This document shows positions 33,759-41,506 of a DNA stretch of 64,000 bases, piece by piece (positions within the stretch are counted from its first letter, which is position 1; each line of letters opens with the position of its first letter). This DNA is from Haloechinothrix aidingensis (GTDB lineage: Bacteria > Actinomycetota > Actinomycetes > Mycobacteriales > Pseudonocardiaceae). The position numbers were made by a program, and so were the translations under genes. Under the pieces are notes generated by a model. That model ran no database searches. It saw only the letters and a program-made list of their open reading frames with translations, and had not been told where the DNA came from. The stretch lies in contig NZ_JACCKD010000009.1 in assembly GCF_013450155.1 (NCBI RefSeq), positions 62,001 to 126,000 of the forward strand, read 5' to 3'.

Positions 33759-33993
33759 CCGCTCTCCCGCGAGACGTCTCGGTCTGCCCCCGATGCTACG
33801 CCCCGCACGGCCACATGATGCCGGGTCGACGAACCGCGACCGGCCGGATCGCGCGCGCCGTGCCACCCCGCACGGCGGTGCCTTCCGGTGTGGTCCGGTG
33901 TACTCGGCTGCCAGCGCACGCGGACGGATGCGGCCGGGCACGTACCCGTAGCATGGGGGTAGGACGTACCCGTTGAGAAGAAGGTCCACCCCC

Positions 33994-35133
33994 GTGACCA
34001 GTACGCAGCATCTACCCAGTGTCGAGGACGTGCGCGGCGCCCTGGCGTCCGTGCAGGATCCCGAGATCAACAAGCCGCTCACCGAGCTCGGCATGGTCAA
34101 GGACATCGACGTGGACCCGGACGGCACCGTCCGGGTCGGCATCTACTTGACGGTGGCGGGCTGCCCGCTCAAGGAGAAGATCACCTCCGATACGCAGGAA
34201 GCTGTCGGGCAGCTCGACGGCGTAGCCGACGTGCGCGTGGAGCTCGACGTGATGAGCGACGAGCAGCGCGCCGAACTGCGCAAGTCACTCAAGGGTGATG
34301 CACAGGAACCGGAGATCCCCTTCGCCCAACCGGGCTCCATGACCAGGGTCTACTGCGTGGCATCCGGCAAGGGCGGGGTCGGTAAGTCCAGCGTGACGGC
34401 CAACCTCGCGGTCTCCATGGCCCAGCGTGGCCTGTCGGTGGGTGTGGTCGACGCCGACATCTACGGTCACTCGATCCCGCGCATGCTGGGCTCACAGGAG
34501 AAGCCGACCAAGGTCGACGACATGATCATGCCGCCACAGGCGCACGGCGTGAAGGTCATCTCGATCGGCATGTTCACCCCCGGCAACACCCCTGTCGTCT
34601 GGCGCGGGCCGATGCTGCACCGGGCGCTGCAGCAGTTCCTGGCCGAGGCGTTCTGGGGCGATCTGGACATCCTGCTTCTCGACCTGCCGCCGGGCACCGG
34701 CGACATCGCCATCTCGGTCGCCCAGCTGATCCCGAACGCGGAGATCCTGGTGGTGACCACCCCGCAGCAGGCGGCAGCCGAGGTGGCCGAACGGGCAGGC
34801 GCGATCGCTCTGCAGACCCGCCAGCGCATCGCAGGCGTCATCGAGAACATGTCCTGGTTCGAGACGCCGGACGGGGAGCGCATGGAGCTGTTCGGCACCG
34901 GTGGTGGCCAGAGCGTGGCCGACTCGCTGACCAAGGCGGTCGGCGCGGACGTCCCGCTGCTCGGCCAGGTCCCGCTGGATCCGCGGCTGCGTGAGCAGGG
35001 CGACTCGGGGACGCCGCTCGTGCTGTCCGAACCGGACGCGCCTGCCTCGGCTGTGCTGCGCGAGGCCGCCAACTCGCTGTCCACGCGGGCACGGGGTCTG
35101 TCCGGCAAGATGCTGAACCTCTCCCCCGCGTAG
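33994..35133 (+). CDS. mrp: Mrp/NBP35-type P-loop ATPase, iron-sulfur carrier
   Basis: 379 residues from a GTG after AGAAGG. The N-terminal MIP18/DUF59 domain has the conserved Cys57 in VAGCPLKEKI. The P-loop ATPase domain has a deviant Walker A GKGGVGKS (125-132), VVDADIYGHS and LLLDLPPGTGD. Family members assemble or transfer Fe-S clusters. The C-terminal CxxC that binds a cluster in E. coli Mrp is missing (NMSWFETPDGERMELFG instead), as in other actinobacterial members. It lies next to tatB-htrA-rseA-sigE, as Rv1229c does at a distance. Confidence 0.9.
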   Translation: MTSTQHLPSVEDVRGALASVQDPEINKPLTELGMVKDIDVDPDGTVRVGIYLTVAGCPLKEKITSDTQEAVGQLDGVADVRVELDVMSDEQRAELRKSLKGDAQEPEIPFAQPGSMTRVYCVASGKGGVGKSSVTANLAVSMAQRGLSVGVVDADIYGHSIPRMLGSQEKPTKVDDMIMPPQAHGVKVISIGMFTPGNTPVVWRGPMLHRALQQFLAEAFWGDLDILLLDLPPGTGDIAISVAQLIPNAEILVVTTPQQAAAEVAERAGAIALQTRQRIAGVIENMSWFETPDGERMELFGTGGGQSVADSLTKAVGADVPLLGQVPLDPRLREQGDSGTPLVLSEPDAPASAVLREAANSLSTRARGLSGKMLNLSPA

Positions 35134-35166
35134 CGCGGCCGCGACGGCTACGTCACGTCAAGGCGG

Positions 35167-35556
35167 TTACGTCGCGTCCGGGTCGACCGGAGGGCGTTCG
35201 CCGCTGCCCAGCGTCTCCGGCTTCGGACGTGCGGGGCCGCTGCCGGCACCGTTCGTGCTGTCCGGCTCGTTCAACCCGAACGGGTCGCTGTCACCGTCCA
35301 ACAGGTGCTGGCGGATGGCGTGTTTCGGGTGGACGTTCCGCAAGCTGTTGAGCTCCTCGAGCGGCTTGCGGAACTCCTCGAAGTCCGGTCCCAGATCCCG
35401 GCGCAGCTGGTCCCGCGCGCCCGTGGCGAAGTCCTTGACCGACCGTATGCTGCGTCCGACCCAGGCCATGGCTTCCGGAAGCCGTTCGGGCCCGAGCACG
35501 AACAGGCCGACGACAAGAATCACCAGTATCTCGCCCCAGCCGATGCTGCTGAACAC
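35167..35556 (-). CDS. tatB: Sec-independent twin-arginine translocase subunit TatB
   Basis: Membrane component of Tat export that receives folded precursors. 129 residues, GTG start after AGAGGAG. One N-terminal transmembrane helix (about 7-22) beginning with the conserved Glu9, hinge GPERLPEA (22-29), then a long amphipathic helix (SIRSVKDFATGARDQLRRDL) and a variable Pro-rich tail. The length and the longer amphipathic helix favour TatB over TatA, and its position next to htrA is the actinobacterial norm. The repeat array at 35652-36170 lies between its promoter and htrA. Confidence 0.92.
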   Translation of the reverse strand: MFSSIGWGEILVILVVGLFVLGPERLPEAMAWVGRSIRSVKDFATGARDQLRRDLGPDFEEFRKPLEELNSLRNVHPKHAIRQHLLDGDSDPFGLNEPDSTNGAGSGPARPKPETLGSGERPPVDPDAT

Positions 35557-35651
35557 CCCGAACTCCTCTTGCCGTGTGTCGGGCTCAGCTTAACGCGTGC
35601 GACGCGGCACGGCCACCAGCGGCCTGACCGGCCGCCGGGAGCACTCGTCTC

Positions 35652-36170
35652 GCGGCCGGACCGGAGCTCGAGGTGTGACTGCGGTTGGTCCGGCCGCCGT
35701 CCGGCAGACAGGGCCTCCCGGTGGGAGGTCGCGGTTGCCGGACCACCTTGTTGGCGGCCGGACCGGAGCTCGAGATGTCACTGCGGTTGGTCCGGCCGCC
35801 GTCCGGCAGACGGGGCGCCTCCCGGTGGGAGGTCGCGGTTGCCGGACCACCTTGTTGGCGGCCGGACCAGAGCCAAAGATGTCACTGCGGTTGGTCCGGC
35901 CGCCGTCCGGCAGACGGGGCCTCCCGGTGGGAGGTCGCGGTTGCCGGACCACCTTGTTGGCGGCCGGACCGGAGCCAAAGATGTCACTGCGGTTGGTCCG
36001 GCCGCCGTCCGGCAGACGGGGCCGCTCGCCGGGTAGTCGGGGGCGCGTCAGCGCCGCCGTCGAGGGTGGTGGGAGACGGGCGGGCGGTCGCGGCTGCCGG
36101 AGCACTCTTCTGGCGGCCGGACCGGAGCTCGAGGTGTCACAGCGGCTGGTCCCGTCCGCCGTCCGGTGTA
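35652..36170. repeat. 102-bp GC-rich tandem repeat array between tatB and htrA
   Basis: Units begin GCGGCCGGACC at 35652, 35754, 35858, 35960 and 36113. The first three are 102, 104 and 102 bp and nearly identical; the fourth diverges after about 60 bp into a 153-bp variant, and the last is truncated at the htrA stop. Each unit contains GGCGGCCGGACC paired with GGTCCGGCCGCC (24-nt spacer) and a CCTCCC-GGT-GGGAGG stem, so it can fold. The 2-bp length change breaks every reading frame, so it is not coding. An inverted copy lies at 39197-39411, on the other side of the sigE-rseA-htrA operon. Confidence 0.9.
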
Positions 36171-36171
36171 G

Positions 36172-37749
36172 CTAGTCGCTGCCCAGCGTCACGTCGACGG
36201 TGAGCTGCCTGCCGTCCCGGACCACGTCCATCGGGACCACGTCATCCGGCTGGTGCTCACGCACGGCGACAACCAGCTCGGCGGCGTCCCGCACGGGACG
36301 TTCCCCGACCCCGGTGATGACATCGCCCTCGGCGATCCCCGCGTCGGCCGCGGGCCCGTCCTCCTCGACCTCCTGGATCTGCGCGCCCTGCGAGCTGCCG
36401 GAGGAGACCGATCCCGCGCGCACCCCGAGCCAGGCATGCGTCACGGAACCATCCTCGATGAGCGACTCGCTGATCTCGACGGCGTCGTCGATCGGGATGG
36501 CGAAGCCCAGCCCGATACTTCCTCCCCCGCCCTGGGCGTCACCCGTGCGGATCAGCGAGTTGATCCCGACGAGCGCGCCGGTCGAGTCGACGAGCGCTCC
36601 TCCCGAGTTACCGGGGTTGATCGCGGCGTCGGTCTGGATGGCGTCGTAGGTCACCGGAGGGTCGCCGCCCTGGCCGGGCGCGGTGATCGGCCGGTCGACG
36701 GCGCTGACGATCCCCTGCGTGACGGTGTTCTCCAGGCCGAACGGCGAACCGACCGCGATCACGCTGTCGCCCGGTGTCAGATCCGCCGAACTCCCGACCT
36801 CGATGACCGTGGGGTTGCTGACGTTGACCTTGACCACCGCCAGGTCCGTCTTGGGGTCACTGCCCACGATCTCGGCCTCGGCACGCGTCCCGTCGGTGAA
36901 TACGACGGTGACCTCCTGGTCGCTGTCCTCGACCGCGGACGCGATGACGTGATGGTTGGTCATCACGTACCCCTCGCCGTCCATGACGACCCCGGAGCCG
37001 ACCCCGCCCTGCGGCCCGGCGGCGACCTCGATGGACACCACCGCCGGGGCGACCCGCTGGACGATCTCCGCGACCGAGCCGGCAGGCCGCTCCTTGCCTG
37101 CCTCCGCTTCGGCGATGGTGACCTCACCGGTGAGCGCACTACCGGTCGAGCCGATCCACCATCCGATCGCGCCACCTGCCGACCCGAGCAGCAACGCGAT
37201 GACGCCGAGCAGGGCGAGCGCGCGCGGTTTCACCTGCCTGCCGAACAGCACCTCCGACAGGCTGAGCATCCTGGCCGAGCCATCTGCGGAAGGTTCGTCG
37301 CTCGTGCCGTCGTCGGCCGCCCGCGCGGGGCCCCCGAGTACGGCGGCGGCGCCCGGATCCCGCCACGGGTCCGAGGGGTGCGACCACAACGCGGGCTCCC
37401 GCTCGTTCGACACCGGATCCCGCGAGGAGGCATCCTCCGGCGGACGCTGCAGTGACGTGCCGGGGTCCTCGGTGGCCGATCCACCCGCAGGGTCCTCCGT
37501 GGGGCGGGCGAACGCCTCGGCCAGCGGTACCGGTGGTGTCTGGGCACCGCTGCGCGTCTCGCGATTCTCGGGGGCGGCTCGCCATCCCGAGCTGGTGTCG
37601 AAACTGCCGCTCACCCCCGCCGGACGGGCGAACGCCGCCGACCACGCCGGGTCGACATCCGGCTTGTACAGCGGCCGGGGTTCCAGCCGTCCCTCGTTCT
37701 GGGGCTCCTGGCCGTCCCCACGCGGCTGCTGGTGCGGATTGTCGTTCAT
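36172..37749 (-). CDS. htrA: HtrA/DegP-like membrane-anchored serine protease
   Basis: Envelope protein quality-control protease, 525 residues. A long Pro/Glu-rich cytoplasmic tail (1-175) precedes one transmembrane helix (about 178-198). The trypsin-like domain has His267 (TNHHVI), Asp302 (KTDLAV) and Ser382 (NPGNSGG), so the triad is intact. A PDZ domain fills about 435-520 (WLGVRAGS, then GIAEGDVITGVGERPV). This is the actinobacterial HtrA that sits in the sigE operon and degrades the anti-sigma factor or misfolded proteins. It follows rseA by 141 bp in the same direction. Confidence 0.94.
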   Translation of the reverse strand: MNDNPHQQPRGDGQEPQNEGRLEPRPLYKPDVDPAWSAAFARPAGVSGSFDTSSGWRAAPENRETRSGAQTPPVPLAEAFARPTEDPAGGSATEDPGTSLQRPPEDASSRDPVSNEREPALWSHPSDPWRDPGAAAVLGGPARAADDGTSDEPSADGSARMLSLSEVLFGRQVKPRALALLGVIALLLGSAGGAIGWWIGSTGSALTGEVTIAEAEAGKERPAGSVAEIVQRVAPAVVSIEVAAGPQGGVGSGVVMDGEGYVMTNHHVIASAVEDSDQEVTVVFTDGTRAEAEIVGSDPKTDLAVVKVNVSNPTVIEVGSSADLTPGDSVIAVGSPFGLENTVTQGIVSAVDRPITAPGQGGDPPVTYDAIQTDAAINPGNSGGALVDSTGALVGINSLIRTGDAQGGGGSIGLGFAIPIDDAVEISESLIEDGSVTHAWLGVRAGSVSSGSSQGAQIQEVEEDGPAADAGIAEGDVITGVGERPVRDAAELVVAVREHQPDDVVPMDVVRDGRQLTVDVTLGSD

Positions 37750-37773
37750 CGCTCCCCGAATGATGCTGCGGCG

Positions 37774-37791
37774 CCTGAACGTCGGTTCAGG
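37774..37791. promoter_or_regulatory. inverted repeat just upstream of htrA
   Basis: CCTGAAC-GTCG-GTTCAGG, 7-bp perfect arms, 25 bp before the htrA ATG inside the 141-bp rseA-htrA gap. It could be an operator for an independent htrA promoter or a hairpin limiting read-through from sigE-rseA. GAAC/GTTC-type half sites are used by several stress repressors, but none can be assigned. Confidence 0.4.
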
Positions 37792-37890
37792 TGCACGGTA
37801 CGCAGGTGGCGGCGCGCTACGCGCGCCAGGTACCTCGTGCTCCGGCGGCCGACCGGACCACCGGCCCAGGATGCCCGATTCGGGGTGAAG

Positions 37891-38391
37891 TCAGCGTTGC
37901 CCACCGGTCGAACGCGGCGGGTTCACGCGCGCGGATCGCAGGCGGCTACGCCCGGATCCCAGCGGCGCGCTCGAGCCGAGCGGCGCGGAGCCGAACGTGG
38001 ACGTCCGCTCCTGGCGCTGCACGGCGACGACCTGCCCGTCCTCCGAGACGGCGATGTTGTCCGGGCCGGAGGGCAGCTCGGCGTGTTCCGGAATCGACCG
38101 GAGGCTCGCGAGCAGCCCGTCCGGCGCCGACGGCGCGCCCGCGTCGTGCACCGCGCTCCGCGCCTGCCGCTGCGCGGCGACCTCGCCTGCACAGCTCGCG
38201 CACTGCGCGATGTGCGCGGCGGCACGTTCGTGCGCTCCGATCGTGAGCTCACCGTCGACGAACGCCACGACCGCGTCGGGCAGCAGGTGTGACTCGGGAA
38301 GCTGCCAGCCGGAACTCAGCCGCGCGGTCGAGACGGGCAGTCGCATCCTCCACTGCCGGCCCTTGCCGGTCGTACCTCCCAGCTCGCTCAT
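37891..38391 (-). CDS. rseA: anti-sigma factor RseA (zinc-binding)
   Basis: 166 residues, ATG overlapping the sigE stop (ATGA) for equimolar synthesis. The ZAS zinc motif is intact: His60-x3-Cys64-x2-Cys67 (HIAQCASC), within a helical anti-sigma domain (about 35-85). The rest is polar and low complexity with no transmembrane segment, so it is a cytoplasmic anti-sigma, as in mycobacteria (Rv1222). It binds SigE and holds it inactive until oxidative or phosphorylation-dependent release. Confidence 0.92.
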   Translation of the reverse strand: MSELGGTTGKGRQWRMRLPVSTARLSSGWQLPESHLLPDAVVAFVDGELTIGAHERAAAHIAQCASCAGEVAAQRQARSAVHDAGAPSAPDGLLASLRSIPEHAELPSGPDNIAVSEDGQVVAVQRQERTSTFGSAPLGSSAPLGSGRSRLRSARVNPPRSTGGQR

Positions 38392-39068
38392 TCCGTCAAC
38401 CTCAACTCGTCCGCGACATCAGCCTTGCGCCGCTCGAGTGATGCGCGCAGCGCCTGCCTGCCACGGTGTATCCGGCTCCGTACGGTACCGAGTTTAACGC
38501 CGAGCGTCGCGCCGATCTCCTCGTAGGAGAGCCCTTCCACGTCACAGAGCACGACCGCGGCACGGAACTCGGGGGGAAGCTCGTCCAGCGCGGCCTGCAG
38601 GTCCGGGTCGAGGTGGGTGTCCGAGAAGACCTGCTCGGGGCTCGGATCGTCCCCGACGACCCTGTCTGTGTCCTCCGGCAACCCTTCCATCCGCACGCGG
38701 GAACGACGCCGCACCATGTCGAGGAAGAGGTTGGTCGTGATGCGGTGCAGCCACCCCTCGAAGGTCCCCGGCTTGTACGACGCGAGCGAGCGGAACACCC
38801 GGATGAACGTCTCCTGGGTGAGATCCTCCGCATCGTGCGGGTTGCCGCTGAGCCGGTACGCGAGGCGGTACACGCGATTCGCGTGCGTGCGCACGACCTC
38901 ATCCCACGTGGGCGGGGTCCACGTGGCTTCCGCCGGGACGTCGTCCCCCTCGACGCTTCGTTCCCCGGCGACTGTGGTGTTCACCGACATCGACTCTGTA
39001 GGCATCGTGTACGCAGCAACTCCGTTCGTCGTCTCTGCCGAGCTGACAGAACCTGCAGGTTCCTCCAT
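38388..39068 (-). CDS. sigE: ECF sigma factor SigE
   Basis: Envelope- and oxidative-stress RNA polymerase sigma factor, 226 residues. Region 2 is [20 protein letters not shown] through [19 protein letters not shown], and region 4 is [20 protein letters not shown] followed by the helix-turn-helix [19 protein letters not shown]. These are almost identical to mycobacterial SigE as I recall it. The ATG at 39068 was chosen because it follows GGGAG and sits just downstream of a GGGAAC-n18-GTT promoter; the longer GTG start at 39122 lies inside that promoter. Ends overlap rseA. Confidence 0.94.
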   Translation of the reverse strand: MEEPAGSVSSAETTNGVAAYTMPTESMSVNTTVAGERSVEGDDVPAEATWTPPTWDEVVRTHANRVYRLAYRLSGNPHDAEDLTQETFIRVFRSLASYKPGTFEGWLHRITTNLFLDMVRRRSRVRMEGLPEDTDRVVGDDPSPEQVFSDTHLDPDLQAALDELPPEFRAAVVLCDVEGLSYEEIGATLGVKLGTVRSRIHRGRQALRASLERRKADVADELRLTE

Positions 39069-39093
39069 GGGAGCACTCCCTACTGTCGTACTC

Positions 39094-39120
39094 AACGCGG
39101 ACACCTCGCGAGTTGTTCCC
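39094..39120 (-). promoter_or_regulatory. ECF-sigma-type promoter of sigE
   Basis: Read leftward: GGGAAC (39120-39115), 18 nt, GTT (39096-39094). This is the GGAAC/T-n18-GTT pattern recognised by SigE/SigH/SigR-type factors, placed 26 bp before the chosen sigE ATG, giving a short leader with a GGGAG ribosome site. It suggests autoregulation or control by a SigH/SigR relative. Confidence 0.6.
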
Positions 39121-39196
39121 ACGTCCGCGAGATTTCAGTGTGCGTCTCCCTGCTGGGGTCGCCGTGAGAAGCGCCTGAGAAACGTCTGTGAATCGT

Positions 39197-39411
39197 TCCG
39201 GCGGCCGCGACCGCCCGCCCGTCTCCCATCACCCTCGACGGCGGCGCTGACGCGCCCCGACTACCCGGCGAGCGGCCCCGTCTGCCGGACGGCGGCCGGA
39301 CCAACCGCAGTGACACCTCGAGCTCCGGTCCGGCCGCCAAGTAGCAGTGTCCGGCAACCGCGACCGCCTCCGGCGGCCCCGTCTGCCGGACGGCGGCCGG
39401 ACCAACCGCTA
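39197..39411. repeat. inverted partial copy of the 102-bp repeat, upstream of sigE
   Basis: On the minus strand, 39337-39197 aligns with the plus-strand fourth unit at 35960-36102 over about 140 bp with roughly eight differences and one indel. This includes the unusual CGCTCGCCGGGTAGTCGGGG segment and the stretch up to GGCGGTCGCGG. A further partial unit of about 73 bp (39410-39338) precedes it. With the array at 35652-36170 it forms long inverted repeats around sigE-rseA-htrA. It fills most of the 353-bp gap between sigE and the methyltransferase gene. Confidence 0.85.
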
Positions 39412-39421
39412 GCCTCGTCAT

Positions 39422-40075
39422 GTGACCTCCCAGACGCACCTCACCGGTCTCGCGGCCCTCGCCGAGCACAGCGAGGAGTACCTGCCCGAGGACGACGTGC
39501 TCGCCGGCGCCCGCGACGCCGCGGACGAGCTGGGATGTCCCACCGCGACGCCCTCGATCGGTGCGACGCTGCGTTTCCTCGCGACGACGCTGTGTGCCCG
39601 CGCGGTGGTGGAGGTCGGCACGGGCGCCGGGGTCAGTGGCCTGTACCTGCTCCGCGGAATGGCCGGCGACGGTGTGCTCACCTCGATCGACATCGAGCCC
39701 GAGTTCCAGCACGCTGCCCGGCGCGCGTTCACCGCTGCGGGGTTCCCCTCCGGGCGCGCGAGGCTGATCGCGGGCAGGGCCGTCGATGTGCTGCCCCGGC
39801 TGACCGACGGCGGTTACGACCTGGTCTACGTCGACGCCGCGAAGGTCGAGTACCAGCGCTACTACCAGCATGGTGTTGCCCTGCTACGGGCGGGCGGAGT
39901 GATCGCGTTCGGCGGGATCGGTGCGTACGGGCGGTTCACCGACCCCGCGCGGCGCGATCCGGAGACGCTGGCGATGCGGGAGCTGGCCCGCACGGTCTCC
40001 GAGGACGAGCGGCTCCGGCCGGCACTCCTTCCGGTCGGAGCCGGACTCCTCGTAGCCGCCCGATCCGCCCCTTAG
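39422..40075 (+). CDS. SAM-dependent O-methyltransferase (Rv1220c type)
   Basis: 217 residues, GTG start. Class I methyltransferase: motif I VVEVGTGAGVSGLYLLRGM (about 63-81), acidic end of strand 2 TSIDIEPEF and motif IV YDLVYVDAAK, the pattern of the catechol/caffeoyl-CoA O-methyltransferase-like family with the metal-site Asp. A gene of this family is divergently adjacent to sigE in mycobacteria too. The substrate is unknown. Convergent with the MFS gene (6-bp gap). Confidence 0.88.
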   Translation: MTSQTHLTGLAALAEHSEEYLPEDDVLAGARDAADELGCPTATPSIGATLRFLATTLCARAVVEVGTGAGVSGLYLLRGMAGDGVLTSIDIEPEFQHAARRAFTAAGFPSGRARLIAGRAVDVLPRLTDGGYDLVYVDAAKVEYQRYYQHGVALLRAGGVIAFGGIGAYGRFTDPARRDPETLAMRELARTVSEDERLRPALLPVGAGLLVAARSAP

Positions 40076-40081
40076 GACCGG

Positions 40082-41419
40082 TTACTCGCTCCGGCCGCCC
40101 GACCCGGCCACATGGCACGCCACGGACCGGGCACCGCGGCTGTCCGGCCGCCGAGTCCCGCCGCCACCCACCGGCACCGACGCCTGCGACTCGTCCCGGC
40201 TGCGCACCGCCAGCACTGCCAGTACCGCGCAGGCGAGCCACGCGGTCACCATGCCGATGAGCGCGCCCCAGCCTGCCTCGGCGAAGACCACGCTGCCGAC
40301 CGTGCCACCCACACTGGAGCCCACGTAGTACGCCAGCGTGTACAGGCCGGAGGCCTGGCCCCGGCCCCCACGGCGGGCGGCACTCGCCGCCCACCCGCTG
40401 GAGACCGCGTGCGCGGCGAAGAAACCCGCGGTGAGCACCACGAAGCCGGCGATCACCACCGGCAACGAGCCGGCAAGAGTCATCATCGCGCCGAGCACCG
40501 TCCCGGCGAGCGCACCGAGCAGCGAACCGGTCCTGCCGAACCGGCCGACCAACCTCCCAGCCAGCGAGGACGACACCGTGCCCATCGCGTACGCCAGGAA
40601 CACCATCGAGGCCACAGCGGGGGCGAGGTGGAACGGGTCCCCGGTCAGCCGGAACGACGCGGCGTTGTACAGCGCGACGAAAGCCCCCATCCCCAGCAGT
40701 GCCACCGAGTACTGCGCCAGCAGCACCGGGCTAGCCAGCGCGGCTGCCAGACCGCGCAGCACCCCGACCGCTCGTTCCTGCTCCGGCGCAGGCTCGTCGG
40801 CATGTACACGCCTGTTCAGCCGAACAAGCGCGGCACCGGCCACTACGGCGCAGGCCAGCGCCAGGGCCGCCGAGCAAGCCAGGGCGGCCCGCCAGCCGAG
40901 CCAGTCCGCGCTGACGCCGGTGGCCAGCCTGCCGAGCATGCCACCGATGGTGTTCCCGGCAACCATCGCTCCGACGGCTCCCGCCACACCACGCGCGCCG
41001 AGGCGCTCTGCCAGGAACGCCGCGGCCACGCCGGGGAAGCCCGCGATCGCGGCTCCCTGGACGGCACGCATCACCAGCAACACCGTGTAGCTCGGCGCCA
41101 GCGGGATGAGCGCGCCCATCAGGACCGAGACGGCCAGTGAACACGCGATGACCGGCCGCCTGCCAACGACCTCCGACACGGTGGCGATCGGCAACACGGC
41201 GACGGCGAGCGCGCCGGTCGCTACCGACACCGCCAACGACGCCGAACCGGCGTCGAGGCCGAACTCCCCGGCGATCTGCGGCAGCACCGGCTGCGGGGCG
41301 TAGAGCAGCGCGAACGAGGCCACACCCGCGGCGAAGACCGCGGCGGTGACGGCGCGCACATCAGCACCGTGCGCTGCCCGGGCGCCCGGGCGCGTACGGC
41401 TCCGGACGTTCGAGGACAC
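40082..41419 (-). CDS. major facilitator superfamily transporter, YnfM-like
   Basis: 445 residues with 12 predicted transmembrane helices. The loop 2-3 motif appears as EVVGRRPVIACSL and the antiporter-like region follows in helix 5 (VAGNTIGGMLGRLATG), matching the drug:H+ antiporter-1-like YnfM/arabinose-efflux branch. Substrate unknown; efflux is inferred. The start is uncertain: a GTG at 41419 is used here, a TTG at 41470 would add 17 residues, and neither has a clear ribosome site. It follows the aminopeptidase gene in the same direction. Confidence 0.78.
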   Translation of the reverse strand: MSSNVRSRTRPGARAAHGADVRAVTAAVFAAGVASFALLYAPQPVLPQIAGEFGLDAGSASLAVSVATGALAVAVLPIATVSEVVGRRPVIACSLAVSVLMGALIPLAPSYTVLLVMRAVQGAAIAGFPGVAAAFLAERLGARGVAGAVGAMVAGNTIGGMLGRLATGVSADWLGWRAALACSAALALACAVVAGAALVRLNRRVHADEPAPEQERAVGVLRGLAAALASPVLLAQYSVALLGMGAFVALYNAASFRLTGDPFHLAPAVASMVFLAYAMGTVSSSLAGRLVGRFGRTGSLLGALAGTVLGAMMTLAGSLPVVIAGFVVLTAGFFAAHAVSSGWAASAARRGGRGQASGLYTLAYYVGSSVGGTVGSVVFAEAGWGALIGMVTAWLACAVLAVLAVRSRDESQASVPVGGGGTRRPDSRGARSVACHVAGSGGRSE

Positions 41420-41506
41420 GGCAGTCGATGGTACGTGCGGGCCGCTCCTGGCGAAGGCGAGTGTGGGCAACCAGACAGGCCGCGGCGTCGGCGCCGCGCG
41501 GGTTCT

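Noticed and set aside
35652-36170. CRISPR-like array
   Set aside because: Units are directly adjacent with no unique spacers, and no cas genes are near.
35590-36205. Repeat-encoded proteins in several frames of the tandem array
   Set aside because: All three frames on both strands are partly open because the sequence is GC-rich. The 104-bp unit breaks any 34-residue repeat, and no ribosome sites are present.
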